DNA of 64,000 bases. It comes from Streptomyces sp. NBC_00353. GTDB taxonomy: Bacteria; Actinomycetota; Actinomycetes; Streptomycetales; Streptomycetaceae. The notes under the pieces were generated by a model. It was not told where the DNA came from and made no database searches. It saw nothing but the letters and a program-made list of their open reading frames with translations. The first letter of the stretch is position 1. Every line of letters begins with the position of its first letter. This document shows, one piece after another, positions 49,299 through 57,293 of this stretch. The stretch is from NCBI RefSeq assembly GCF_036108815.1, contig NZ_CP107985.1:8739501-8803500 (forward strand). Direction: 5' to 3'. The position numbers and the translations under genes are program-made.

Positions 49299-50222
49299 AT
49301 GCCGAAGGCGTACGTATTCACCCGCAGCGGCGGACCGGAGGTGGAGGCCTTCGTCGAGCAGGAGGTGCCCACCCCCGGACCCGGGGAGCTGCTCGTCGCG
49401 GTCCGTGCTGCCGGGGTCAACCCGGTCGACTGGAAACTGCGCAACGGATACACCAGGCCCGGCAGCGCGCCGCCGCACCATCCCGCCGTGTTCGGCAGCG
49501 AAGCGGCCGGGGTGGTCGAGCAGGTGGGCCCCGGTGCCGAGGGGTTCGAAGTCGGGGACGCGGTCTTCGGCAACCCGCTGACCGGTGGTTACGCCGAGTA
49601 CACCGTGCTGCCCGTCGCGGTCACCGCGCACAAGCCGGACAGCCTGTCGTTCACCGACGCGGCCGCGCTGCCGGTCGCGGCGGCCACCGCGTACGACGGC
49701 ATTCGCCAGCTGGACCCCGCACCCGGATCGACCCTGCTGATCAACGGCGCCGGAGGCGGCGTCGGTGTGGCCGCGGTCCAGCTCGCACGCCACTTCGGGG
49801 TCCGGGTCATCGGTACGTCGAGCGCGGCCAAGAGGGACTTCGTCGAGTCGCTCGGTGTCGTGCACGTACCGTCGGGACCCGGCATCGTCGACCGCGTGCG
49901 GGCAGTGGCCCCGGACGGGGTCGACGCGGTCTACGACCTGGTCGGCGGTGACGCGCTGCGGGCCGTCGCGGAGCTGCTCACGGACCGGAAGCGGCTGATC
50001 AGCGCAGGGGGCAAGCCGCTCGCCGTGGAACTCGGCGGGGCAGCAGTCGTCCGGGCCCGTACCGCCGCCGTCCTCGACGAAGTGGCCCGCCTCGCCGTCA
50101 GCGGTGCCTTCAGGACGTACGTGACGCAGACCTTCCCGCTCGCCGAAGCGGCCGCGGCGCTGCGTGCGGTGGAGAGCGGACACACCCGCGGCAAGATCGT
50201 GATCGAGGTGGAGGCCGCATGA
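49299..50222 (+). CDS. Zinc-independent MDR family NADP-dependent oxidoreductase
   Basis: A 307-residue quinone-oxidoreductase-like enzyme with GAGGGAG before its ATG. The GroES-like N-domain (PTPGPGELLVAVRAAGVNPVDWKLRNGY) precedes a Rossmann domain with LLINGAGGGVGVAAVQLARHFG. The zinc-binding Cys of alcohol dehydrogenases are absent, so it should be a zinc-free quinone or enone reductase. Its stop overlaps the next gene's start (ATGA), giving a two-gene unit with a GNAT. The substrate is unknown. Confidence 0.92.
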   Translation: MPKAYVFTRSGGPEVEAFVEQEVPTPGPGELLVAVRAAGVNPVDWKLRNGYTRPGSAPPHHPAVFGSEAAGVVEQVGPGAEGFEVGDAVFGNPLTGGYAEYTVLPVAVTAHKPDSLSFTDAAALPVAAATAYDGIRQLDPAPGSTLLINGAGGGVGVAAVQLARHFGVRVIGTSSAAKRDFVESLGVVHVPSGPGIVDRVRAVAPDGVDAVYDLVGGDALRAVAELLTDRKRLISAGGKPLAVELGGAAVVRARTAAVLDEVARLAVSGAFRTYVTQTFPLAEAAAALRAVESGHTRGKIVIEVEAA

Positions 50223-50980
50223 GCGCCCCGCACCCCACCGTCCCCGGCGCGCACCCGCTGGACAACCCGGCCCGCGCCTCGCTGACCGGACCGCACGCCC
50301 ACTTCGCCGAGCGCTTGGGCCGCATTCTGCGCTACCCGACCGACGTCTCACCGTGGCTTGCGCTGCCGGACCTCCCGGACGCGGCAGACTGGGCCGACGT
50401 CGCCGCACTCGCCGGCCCCGGAGGGTCTGTCACCCTTACCGCGCTGCGTGAGCCGCCGCCCGGCGACTGGGAGGTCACCTTCCGCGCGGAGGGCGTCCAG
50501 CTCGTCGACGACGGGGTGGACGCGGCCCCGGATCCGGAGGCTGTCCGCCTCGGTCCGGCCGATGTGCCGGAGATGCTCGACCTGGTCGCACGGACCCGCC
50601 CCGGACCGTTCCTGCCGCGCACCGTCGAGCTCGGCACCTACCTGGGTATCCGCCGCGACGGGGTTCTCGTCGCCATGGCCGGCGAACGGCTGCACCCGAC
50701 CGGTTGGAGCGAGATCAGCGGCGTCTGCACGGACGAATCCGTGCGAGGCCAGGGGCTCGCCACCCGGCTCGTCCTCGCCGTCGCCCACGAGATCAGGGAG
50801 CGCGGCGAAACGCCGTTCCTGCACGCGTCGGCGACCAACACCAACGCCATCAGGCTCTACGAATCACTGGGCTTCCGGCTCCGGCGCCGGACATCGTTCC
50901 TCTCCGTCGTCGTGCCTCGGGACCTGCCGGTGTCCGACCGCCGCGGCGCGGGCGACGCACGGGCGGAGGCGCTGCGCTGA
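50219..50980 (+). CDS. GNAT family N-acetyltransferase (FR47-like)
   Basis: A 253-residue protein with a C-terminal GNAT domain: EISGVCTDESVRGQGLATRLVLAV carries the acetyl-CoA R-G-Q-G-L-A loop, and ASATNTNAIRLYESLGF is motif B. The N-terminal 110 residues form a second, degenerate GNAT-like half, as in FR47-type proteins. It is translationally coupled to the oxidoreductase and followed by the strong hairpin at 51016-51053. The acceptor substrate is unknown. Confidence 0.88.
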   Translation: MSAPHPTVPGAHPLDNPARASLTGPHAHFAERLGRILRYPTDVSPWLALPDLPDAADWADVAALAGPGGSVTLTALREPPPGDWEVTFRAEGVQLVDDGVDAAPDPEAVRLGPADVPEMLDLVARTRPGPFLPRTVELGTYLGIRRDGVLVAMAGERLHPTGWSEISGVCTDESVRGQGLATRLVLAVAHEIRERGETPFLHASATNTNAIRLYESLGFRLRRRTSFLSVVVPRDLPVSDRRGAGDARAEALR

Positions 50981-51015
50981 CATCGGACCGCCTCTCCTGC
51001 AGCGCCGACTCCCGG

Positions 51016-51053
51016 AGTCCCGGGCCGATGGAAGGGACCTTCGGCCCGGGACT
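51016..51053 (+). terminator. Terminator after the GNAT gene
   Basis: AGTCCCGGGCCGA and TCGGCCCGGGACT form a perfect 13-bp stem with a 12-base loop that can itself pair (GAAGG/CCTTC). It begins 35 bp after the GNAT stop. Confidence 0.8.
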
Positions 51054-51202
51054 TCCGGACCGAATGCCGTCGGTCCGCCCCGCCCCGGGACTTTTGGCAC
51101 GGCCCATGAGGCCGTAAGCCTCGTGTGCCGAACGCCGGACTCCGGGTGCACTGGAAAGTGAGTGCCGGAACCGGACCGGCGCCTGCAGGAGGAGGCAGTG
51201 CA

Positions 51203-52414
51203 GTGAGGATCGGGCTCCAGCGCTCCGCGGCCGTACGCAGTGCGGCGCTGCCGGTGACCGATGCAGGGGAAGCCGAGGCCTCCGCGGCCCGGGTCGGGAA
51301 CGCGGCGTTGTTCGGCGGCCTGGCTCTGCTGACCGCTCTGATCGTCGTCCTCGACATACTGACCGGCAACGACCTGCGCATTGTGCCTCTGCTGGTCGTC
51401 GTGCCCGCATTCGTCTCGGTCTTCGGCACCATCCGGCAGACGGTGGGCGTCGCCACCTGGATCATGGTCGTCGTCGTCAGTTCCCGGCTGGTGTCCGGCG
51501 GGTCGTTCTGGGATCTTGCCAGCGGCGTCGTCTTCACCGTGCTGGCCTGTGGCCTGGGCATCGGTTCCTGCGTGCTGCGGATACGTCACGCCACCGAGAT
51601 CGCCAGACTGCGCACCGCGGCGGTCGCTCTCCAGCGGCAGATCCTGCGCCCGCTGCCCGTCCTGACCGGCCATGTCGTCGCTCACGGGGTCTACGCCCCG
51701 ATCGAGGAGGACCGGCTGGTCGGCGGTGACATCTACGAGGTCGTCGAATCGCCGTACGGAACACGGGTGATCATCGGCGACGTCCAGGGCAAGGGGATCG
51801 CGGCCATCGGAGCGGGGTTCGCCGCGCTCGGCGCGTTCCGGGAAGCGGCCATCCGCGAGCCCACCCTGACCGGGGTGGCGGACGCCCTGGAGGACGCGGT
51901 CGTCCGCCACAACACCTTCTCCGCCCAGACCGGTGAGACCGAACGTTTTGTCACCGCCCTGATCCTCGGCATCGACGACGGCGACCAGGTGGAGGCCGTG
52001 AACTGCGGCCATCTGCTGCCCCGGCTGCTGCACGACGGTGCGGCCGCCGCTGTGCCGCTCCGGCAGACCTCCGTCCCGCTGGGCATGGCCGAGCTCAGCA
52101 GCGAGCCGCGGGTGGCGGAACAGCTCGACTTCCCGTCCGGCGCGACGCTCCTGGTCTTCACCGACGGAGTGACCGAGGCCCGCAACGCCGACGGCACCTT
52201 CTACCCGCTGGACACCCGGCTCGGCCGCTGGGCAGGGAGCGGGCCGCGCGAGGTGCTGGACGCCCTCCATGCGGACCTCGACGCCTTCACCGGCGGCGTA
52301 CGACGCGACGACATCGCGGTGCTCGCCCTGCGCAGGGCGCCGGTCGGGAGCCGCAGGCCCGTGCTGGCCGGCGAGGGCGCGCGGCGTACCGGGCAGGCAT
52401 TCGGCGAACGATAG
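51203..52414 (+). CDS. Membrane-anchored PP2C/SpoIIE-type serine phosphatase
   Basis: A 403-residue protein. The GTG at 51203 is preceded by GGAGGAGG. Three or four hydrophobic segments (about 34-125: NAALFGGLALLTALIVVLDIL, LLVVVPAFVSVFG, IMVVVVSS, VVFTVLACGLGIGSCVL) lead to a cytoplasmic SpoIIE phosphatase domain: EEDRLVGGDIYEVVESPYGTRVIIGDVQGKGIAAI, NCGHLLP, LLVFTDGVTEARN and RRDDIAVLAL. The metal-binding Asp residues of PP2C enzymes are present. Streptomyces has many such proteins, which dephosphorylate anti-anti-sigma factors. No partner sigma regulator is adjacent. An intrinsic terminator with a T-run follows. Confidence 0.9.
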   Translation: MRIGLQRSAAVRSAALPVTDAGEAEASAARVGNAALFGGLALLTALIVVLDILTGNDLRIVPLLVVVPAFVSVFGTIRQTVGVATWIMVVVVSSRLVSGGSFWDLASGVVFTVLACGLGIGSCVLRIRHATEIARLRTAAVALQRQILRPLPVLTGHVVAHGVYAPIEEDRLVGGDIYEVVESPYGTRVIIGDVQGKGIAAIGAGFAALGAFREAAIREPTLTGVADALEDAVVRHNTFSAQTGETERFVTALILGIDDGDQVEAVNCGHLLPRLLHDGAAAAVPLRQTSVPLGMAELSSEPRVAEQLDFPSGATLLVFTDGVTEARNADGTFYPLDTRLGRWAGSGPREVLDALHADLDAFTGGVRRDDIAVLALRRAPVGSRRPVLAGEGARRTGQAFGER

Positions 52415-52440
52415 ACAACGGGCCTGCCCTGGTCCCCATC

Positions 52441-52478
52441 ATGTCCCGGCGCGACTCATGTCGCGCCGGGACATTTTT
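52441..52478 (+). terminator. Canonical intrinsic terminator with T-run
   Basis: A perfect 15-bp stem (ATGTCCCGGCGCGAC with GTCGCGCCGGGACAT, loop TCAT) is followed by TTTT. It ends transcription of the phosphatase and stops only 18 bp before the TetR start, so it could also overlap that gene's promoter or operator. Confidence 0.9.
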
Positions 52479-52495
52479 GGGTGTACGGTCCACAT

Positions 52496-53167
52496 ATGAA
52501 TCCGGAACAGAAGACTCCGGATCGACGGAGCCGCAAGGCCCGCCGGACCCGGGACACGCTTGCGCAGGCCGCGTTCGAGCTCGTACTCGAACGGGGCCTG
52601 AAGAATGTGACGGTCGAGGAGATCGCGGAACGCGCGGATGTCGACCGGCGCACCTTCAGCCGGTACTTCACGAGCAAGGAAGCCGCAGTCCTGGACTCGC
52701 TCCGGGGTGACGGCGACCGGATCAACGACGCCCTGCGCGCCCGCCCCGCCGACGAGCCCCCGCTCACCGCCTACCGCCGCGCCGTCGTCGCCTGGCTCGA
52801 CGACCCCGCGGCGCAGGCCTGGCACCGCCGGTCCCGGATCTTCGACCTGCTGGTCATCGCCGAGGAGGAACCCACCCTCTACGCGGCCTTCCATCACATC
52901 AGGGTGGACGCCCAGGAGGACTCCGTCGCCATCATCGCGGACCGGCTCGGCGTCGACCCGCGGCTGGACCTCCGTCCCGCCGTCACGGTCGCCGCAGGCG
53001 CCGGGGCACTCCTCGCCGCCCAGGCCACCTGGGTACGCGGCGGACGACCGGACGCCCTGCCCCAACTGGTCGGGCAGGCCTTCGACGCCCTCTCGGGACA
53101 ACTGCTCGCGCAGCTTCCCGCCGGGCCGACGCAGCACAGCACCACGGAAGGAAACGCACCATCATGA
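52496..53167 (+). CDS. TetR-family transcriptional regulator
   Basis: A 223-residue regulator starting at the ATG at 52496 (MNPEQK). The N-terminal helix-turn-helix is TVEEIAERADVDRRTFSRYFTSKEAAVLD, preceded by the usual basic arm (RRSRKARRTRDTLAQAAFELVLERG). The C-terminal ligand domain is of the MftR/TetR_C_17-like kind. Stop and the SDR start overlap (ATGA), so the regulator and the dehydrogenase are co-translated; TetR regulators often control such partners. The start codon closely follows a terminator hairpin that may double as operator DNA. Confidence 0.92.
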   Translation: MNPEQKTPDRRSRKARRTRDTLAQAAFELVLERGLKNVTVEEIAERADVDRRTFSRYFTSKEAAVLDSLRGDGDRINDALRARPADEPPLTAYRRAVVAWLDDPAAQAWHRRSRIFDLLVIAEEEPTLYAAFHHIRVDAQEDSVAIIADRLGVDPRLDLRPAVTVAAGAGALLAAQATWVRGGRPDALPQLVGQAFDALSGQLLAQLPAGPTQHSTTEGNAPS

Positions 53168-53937
53168 CCACCCCCCTCACCCCCGCCGACCAGGAGTTCG
53201 CCGGCCGGACCGCCCTCATCACCGGCGGAGCTTCCGGCATCGGACTGGCTCTGGCCCGTCGGCTCGCCGCGGGCGGAGCGGCCGTCGTCGTCGCCGACTA
53301 CGACGAGGCGAACGCCCGCAAGGCAGCCGCCGAGCTGGAGAGCGCCGGCGCCAAGGCCGCCGCGGTCGTCATGGACGTGACCGACCCGGCCTCCGTCGAA
53401 GCAGGTGTGCAGCTCGCCGTCGACACGTTCGGTGCCCTGCACCTCGCCGTCAACAACGCGGGCATCGGCGGCCCGAGCACACCGACCGGCGAGTACGCCG
53501 TCGAGGACTGGAACCGGGTCGTCGCCACCAACCTCAGCGGGGTCTTCTACTCGCTGCGCTACGAACTCCCCGCCATCGTCGCGGCGGGCGGCGGCGCCGT
53601 CGTCAACATGGCGTCGATCCTCGGCACCAACGGCTTCGCGGGATCCCCCGCCTATGTCGCCGCCAAGCACGGCGTCGTCGGCCTCACCAAGACGGCAGCC
53701 CTCGAATACGCGGCACAGAACGTCCGGATAAACGCCGTCGGCCCCGGCTTCATCGACACGCCCCTGCTGCGCAACACCGAAGGCCCGGCCCGCGACCACC
53801 TCATCTCGCTGCACCCCGCCGGCCGCCTCGGCACCGCGGAGGAAGTGGCCGAACTCGCCGCCTTCCTGCTCTCCGACCGCGCCTCCTTCATCCACGGCAG
53901 CTACCACCTGGTGGACGGCGGCTACTCCGCGTCCTGA
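53164..53937 (+). CDS. Short-chain dehydrogenase/reductase
   Basis: A 257-residue classical SDR. It has the nucleotide-binding TGGASGIG motif (about 20-27), the NNAG structural motif, catalytic Ser in NMASILG, and Tyr/Lys in SPAYVAAKHGVVG. ADYDEAN after the second strand suggests an NAD(H) preference through its Asp. The C-terminal GRLGTAEEVAELAAFLLSDRASFIHGSYHLVDGGYSAS is typical of 3-oxoacyl-ACP reductase-like SDRs. It is probably repressed by the coupled TetR protein and induced by its substrate, which is unknown. Confidence 0.93.
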   Translation: MTTPLTPADQEFAGRTALITGGASGIGLALARRLAAGGAAVVVADYDEANARKAAAELESAGAKAAAVVMDVTDPASVEAGVQLAVDTFGALHLAVNNAGIGGPSTPTGEYAVEDWNRVVATNLSGVFYSLRYELPAIVAAGGGAVVNMASILGTNGFAGSPAYVAAKHGVVGLTKTAALEYAAQNVRINAVGPGFIDTPLLRNTEGPARDHLISLHPAGRLGTAEEVAELAAFLLSDRASFIHGSYHLVDGGYSAS

Positions 53938-53946
53938 GCGGCGGCT

Positions 53947-53985
53947 GCGCGGCGGCCCGCACCCTTGTGTTCAGGGCCGCTGCGC
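53947..53985 (+). terminator. Terminator after the SDR gene
   Basis: GCGCGGCGGCCC pairs with GGGCCGCTGCGC (one mismatch) around a 15-base loop, beginning 10 bp after the SDR stop. Confidence 0.65.
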
Positions 53986-54073
53986 CCCGTTCGGCGGGCC
54001 GGTGAGGCCGGGTGAACGGAGCCCGTCGCCAGTGGTCCGGGTCGCGGCGCGGCGTCCACGGATCCGTCCCGGC

Positions 54074-54628
54074 TCAGAGCGCCGGAGGGCCGGCGAACCC
54101 CACTTGGGACGCGGGCAGCACGCGGATGTTCCGCCCGGGGAAGTCGATGTGCCGGTAGATCTCGTTGTGGTGCGCGATCGACTGCCCCGGCGGGACGTAA
54201 TCACCGGAGGCGGGGCGGACGGACGTGGTGTGCCCGTCCGCGACCAGCACCACGTCGTACCGGTGGCTCAGTGCCTGCCGCGCAGTGGTGTCCACACAGA
54301 TCTCGGTCGCGAACCCGGTGACAACCACCTCGGTGACTCCCAGCGCCTTGAGGGTCTTGTCGAGCTCGGTGTCCAGGAAGCTGTCCGCGCTGGTCTTGTG
54401 GACGATCTCCTCGTCGGCGGCGGGCGCGAGTTCGGGCACGATCCGCCAACCCTCGGTTCCGGCCTCCAGCCCGTTTCCCCGGTGCTGAATCGTCACGACC
54501 GGTACGCCGGCGGCTCTGGCGCGTTCGCGGAGCCCGGCGATCACGGCGACGGTCTCCGCGGCCCGGTGCGCGAGCGCCACCAAGGTGTTCTGCATGTCGA
54601 TCACGAGGAGCGCGGAGGTGTGCGGCAT
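54074..54628 (-). CDS. Isochorismatase-like cysteine hydrolase
   Basis: A 184-residue cytoplasmic hydrolase. The catalytic triad positions are visible: Asp in LLVIDMQNT, Lys in IVHKTSADSF and Cys in TGFATEICVDTTAR. The HKTSADSF and GFATEICV segments are typical of the nicotinamidase/isochorismatase superfamily, which cleaves amide or ether bonds. It is a single-gene unit, convergent with the SDR gene. The natural substrate cannot be deduced. Confidence 0.92.
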   Translation of the reverse strand: MPHTSALLVIDMQNTLVALAHRAAETVAVIAGLRERARAAGVPVVTIQHRGNGLEAGTEGWRIVPELAPAADEEIVHKTSADSFLDTELDKTLKALGVTEVVVTGFATEICVDTTARQALSHRYDVVLVADGHTTSVRPASGDYVPPGQSIAHHNEIYRHIDFPGRNIRVLPASQVGFAGPPAL

Positions 54629-54710
54629 GGGCCCACGGTAGCGGCCTCCTCCGGGGCAGCGAGGTGATCCCGGACAAACGTGCCCACCTGGACCCGTCCC
54701 GGGGCGGCCG

Positions 54711-55445
54711 TCAGCGGGATGCGGGCGAGGCCGTGCGTATCCGTATCAGCGTGGCCCCGAGCCCCAGCCAGACGACGGCGAACAGCCATCCGGCCACCAC
54801 ATCCGTCGCCCAGTGCACTCCGAGCAGAACCCGGCTCACCCCGACGGCTGCGGCCCAGCAGCCGAGCAGGACAGCTACGGCGGCGGTGCCGGTGCTCGTG
54901 CCGGAGGCAGCGGCACGGGCTCGGCGCAGCCGTGCCCGGTGACCGATTGCCGCCACCAGCAGACCCGCCATCAGCGCGGATGTCGTCGCGTGCCCGGACG
55001 GGAAGGACAACCCCGAGGCGTGCGTCGCCCAGTCGCCCACCGCCGGGCGCGGGCGTCCGACCGCTTCCATCAGGCCGAAGCGCAGTGCCTGCCCGAGCAG
55101 CAGGAAGACCAGGGCGCCTGCCGCGCACGCCAGTCGGTGGCGTATGTCACGGCCGGCTATCAGCCCGGCGGCCACGGCGGCGGCGTACGGGAACACGCCC
55201 GTACCCGTCGCCGTGACAACCCTGGCCATGGTGACGAGAGCGGCGGGCCGTCGGTGCAGGGACCAGGTGTGTGCGGCCCGGTCGATCGGCAGCACGGACC
55301 CGTGCCGGGCGGTGAGGACCACTGCCGTCAGGCCCAGGAGTCCGACGAACCCGATCAGTACAGCCCCGAGCGCCGTACGGATGCGAGGTACGACCGGATC
55401 CTCGGTGCACCGGGTCCGCCCCGTCACCGGGGCCTCCCCGCTCAC
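54711..55445 (-). CDS. PAP2-family membrane phosphatase (first)
   Basis: A 244-residue protein with about six membrane spans. Its GTG start overlaps the stop of the preceding PAP2 gene. The acid-phosphatase motifs are RPRP (third residue block near 120), SFPSGHAT and SRVLLGVHWATDV. The first motif is KxxxxxxRP-like but has no Lys at the usual place (FGLMEAVGRPRP). The family removes phosphate from lipid pyrophosphates such as undecaprenyl pyrophosphate on the outer face of the membrane. It is the last gene of the DedA-PAP2-PAP2 operon. Confidence 0.9.
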   Translation of the reverse strand: MSGEAPVTGRTRCTEDPVVPRIRTALGAVLIGFVGLLGLTAVVLTARHGSVLPIDRAAHTWSLHRRPAALVTMARVVTATGTGVFPYAAAVAAGLIAGRDIRHRLACAAGALVFLLLGQALRFGLMEAVGRPRPAVGDWATHASGLSFPSGHATTSALMAGLLVAAIGHRARLRRARAAASGTSTGTAAVAVLLGCWAAAVGVSRVLLGVHWATDVVAGWLFAVVWLGLGATLIRIRTASPASR

Positions 55446-56044
55446 CGCGCCGCCACCAGCGGACGCAACCGGCTGTCGCGCAGCCTCGCGACGGCCGGAG
55501 CGCAGCGCCGGGCGGCGACCGTCAGCGGCAGGGCCACGAGCGCACCGGTGGCCAGTCCGATGAGCACATCGTGCGGATAGTGCACACCGATCCAGACCCG
55601 TGACGCCGCCATCAGCAGCGCCGCAGGGACGGCGACCGCGCCGAGCCGGCGGTCGGTCAGCAGGATCGCGACCGCCGCGGCTGCCGCAATCGCCGCGTGA
55701 TTACTGGGGAAGGACCAGTCGCCCAGCGGCGGGCATGCCTCCACGGTGACCGCATGCAGGGTCTGGCACGGCCGCTGTTCATGGACGGCGAGCTTCAGCA
55801 GATCATTGGCCACATACGCGGCCACCACGACCAGGGGCGCACAGAGCGCCATGGCCGCGCGGGCGGGGTCCCAGGAGCGGGACCGCCACCAGGCCGCGAG
55901 CATCAGCAGGGCGTAGAGCCCGAGACCGTAGTCCGACCAGGCGTGGATCGTGGAGTCCAGGGCGGCGGGGGAGCGCCGGGCGAGCTCGGTGATCGAGGTG
56001 TAGAGGCCACCGTCGAGCGAGGTGGCGGCCGAGGCGAGCGGCAT
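55442..56044 (-). CDS. PAP2-family membrane phosphatase (second, UppP/BcrC-like)
   Basis: A 200-residue protein with five or six membrane spans and complete PAP2 motifs: KLAVHEQRPC, WSFPSNHAAIAAAAA and SRVWIGVHYPHDVLIG. PSNH in motif 2 is typical of BcrC-like undecaprenyl pyrophosphate phosphatases, which recycle the peptidoglycan carrier lipid and give bacitracin tolerance. It overlaps the DedA stop by one base and the next PAP2 start by four. Together with DedA it should act in undecaprenyl phosphate turnover. Confidence 0.92.
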   Translation of the reverse strand: MPLASAATSLDGGLYTSITELARRSPAALDSTIHAWSDYGLGLYALLMLAAWWRSRSWDPARAAMALCAPLVVVAAYVANDLLKLAVHEQRPCQTLHAVTVEACPPLGDWSFPSNHAAIAAAAAVAILLTDRRLGAVAVPAALLMAASRVWIGVHYPHDVLIGLATGALVALPLTVAARRCAPAVARLRDSRLRPLVAAR

Positions 56045-56712
56045 CAGGTCCGGTCTCCTTCGACGGCGCGCCTGCCGCGCGAGCGCAGCAGTTCGGCAGC
56101 GAGGGGGATGAGGGAGACGACGACCACGACGGCGACGATCGGTAGGAGGTAGCGGTCGACATTCGGCACCGACGACCCCAGCCCGTAGCCCGCGAGCACC
56201 AGCCCGACCGTCCAGATCGTTCCGCCGACGATCTGCCAGAGCGCGAACTGCCTGGCGGGCACGTTGAGCGCCCCGGCCAGGGGGTTGAGCACCGTACGCA
56301 CCACGGGGACGAAGCGGGCCAGCACGATCGCCCGTGCATGGCCGTATCTGTCGAGCAGCTCCTCCGCGCGGGCCGCGCCTTCGTGCAGCCTCCTGGCCCG
56401 GCTCCGGGCCAGCAGGGCGCGGCCGCCGCGGCGCCCGATCCAGTACCCGGTCTGTGCGCCGAGCAGCGCGCCGATCACGGAAGCGATGAGCACCTGGAAC
56501 AGGGGGAGGTGGACCGGACCGTGTGTGCCGGGCACACTGAGCAGACCCGCTGTGAACAGCAGGGAGTCGCCGGGGAGGAAGAAGCCGACAAGCAGCCCTG
56601 TCTCGGCGAACAGCACGGCCGCGATGCCGAGCACGCCGAACGCGGCGAGCAGTGACCCCGCGTCCAGCAGGTTCACCGCTTGCGGCGCAGCCGCCAGTGA
56701 GGATACGGACAC
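56044..56712 (-). CDS. DedA-family membrane protein
   Basis: A 222-residue protein starting at GTG 56712 (GGGAGG upstream). The DedA features are FAETGLLVGFFLPGDSLLFTAGLL (re-entrant acidic segment) and ARFVPVVRTVLNPLAGALNVPARQF (conserved Arg pair). DedA proteins such as UptA flip undecaprenyl phosphate back across the membrane. First gene of an operon with two PAP2 phosphatases, together a possible carrier-lipid recycling unit. It is divergent from the BlaI gene, with two BlaI-type boxes in the 113-bp gap. Confidence 0.93.
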   Translation of the reverse strand: MSVSSLAAAPQAVNLLDAGSLLAAFGVLGIAAVLFAETGLLVGFFLPGDSLLFTAGLLSVPGTHGPVHLPLFQVLIASVIGALLGAQTGYWIGRRGGRALLARSRARRLHEGAARAEELLDRYGHARAIVLARFVPVVRTVLNPLAGALNVPARQFALWQIVGGTIWTVGLVLAGYGLGSSVPNVDRYLLPIVAVVVVVSLIPLAAELLRSRGRRAVEGDRT

Positions 56713-56766
56713 GGCGGAGGGCCTCCCATAATGGTGAGCGGGCGCTCCGGCGGGACGCCCGACTGA

Positions 56767-56799
56767 CTACAGTGGTGTAGACGGTCTACATCACTGTAG
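56767..56799. promoter_or_regulatory. Tandem BlaI/MecI-type operators
   Basis: Two dyads, CTACAGTGGTGTAG (56767-56780) and CTACATCACTGTAG (56786-56799), each contain TACA-N4-TGTA, the core bound by BlaI/MecI repressors, with centres 19 bp apart. They lie between the divergent DedA operon (start 56712) and blaI (start 56826), so one repressor dimer pair could control both. Confidence 0.88.
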
Positions 56800-56825
56800 A
56801 CGTCCGAAGCGGGAGGAGAGTTCCC

Positions 56826-57293
56826 ATGTCCCAGGCGCAGGGGATATCGAGCGGAGATCCGGACCCGCTCGGGCCCGGTGAGGCAAGCCCTCGACCGCAC
56901 GGCGGGCCGGGCCCGGAGTCCGGTGCGGCACCCGGTGCGGAGCGACGCCCGGCCGGGGAGCTGGAATCCACCGTCCTGGCGGCCCTCTGGGCGGCCGACG
57001 CCCCGCTCACCCCCGGCCAGGTGCAGGGCGCCCTCGGCGCGCCCCTGGCCCGCACCACCGTCACCACGATCCTGACCAGGCTGTACGAGAAGGGCACGGT
57101 CACCCGTACCCGTTCGGGGCGCGGCTTCGCGTACACCCCCACCGAGGACGCGCCCGGCCTCACCGCCCGCCGGATGCACAGCGAACTGCAGAAGGAGGAG
57201 GACCGCAGCACCGTGCTGGCCCGATTCGTCTCGCAGCTCACCGACGAGGACGAGCAGCTGCTCAGGGAACTGCTCGACGGAGACGCCCGATGA
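56826..57293 (+). CDS. BlaI/MecI-family transcriptional repressor
   Basis: A 155-residue repressor with GGAGGAG before its ATG. After an unusual 40-residue Pro/Gly/Ser-rich extension, the winged helix reads LESTVLAALWAADAPLTPGQVQGALGAPLARTTVTTILTRLYEKGTVTRTRSGRGFAYTP. A dimerisation tail (STVLARFVSQLTDEDEQLLRELLDG) follows. Two cognate boxes lie directly upstream, so autoregulation is expected. Its stop overlaps the M56 peptidase start (ATGA), the standard BlaI-BlaR1 arrangement in which the peptidase triggers repressor cleavage. Confidence 0.93.
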   Translation: MSQAQGISSGDPDPLGPGEASPRPHGGPGPESGAAPGAERRPAGELESTVLAALWAADAPLTPGQVQGALGAPLARTTVTTILTRLYEKGTVTRTRSGRGFAYTPTEDAPGLTARRMHSELQKEEDRSTVLARFVSQLTDEDEQLLRELLDGDAR

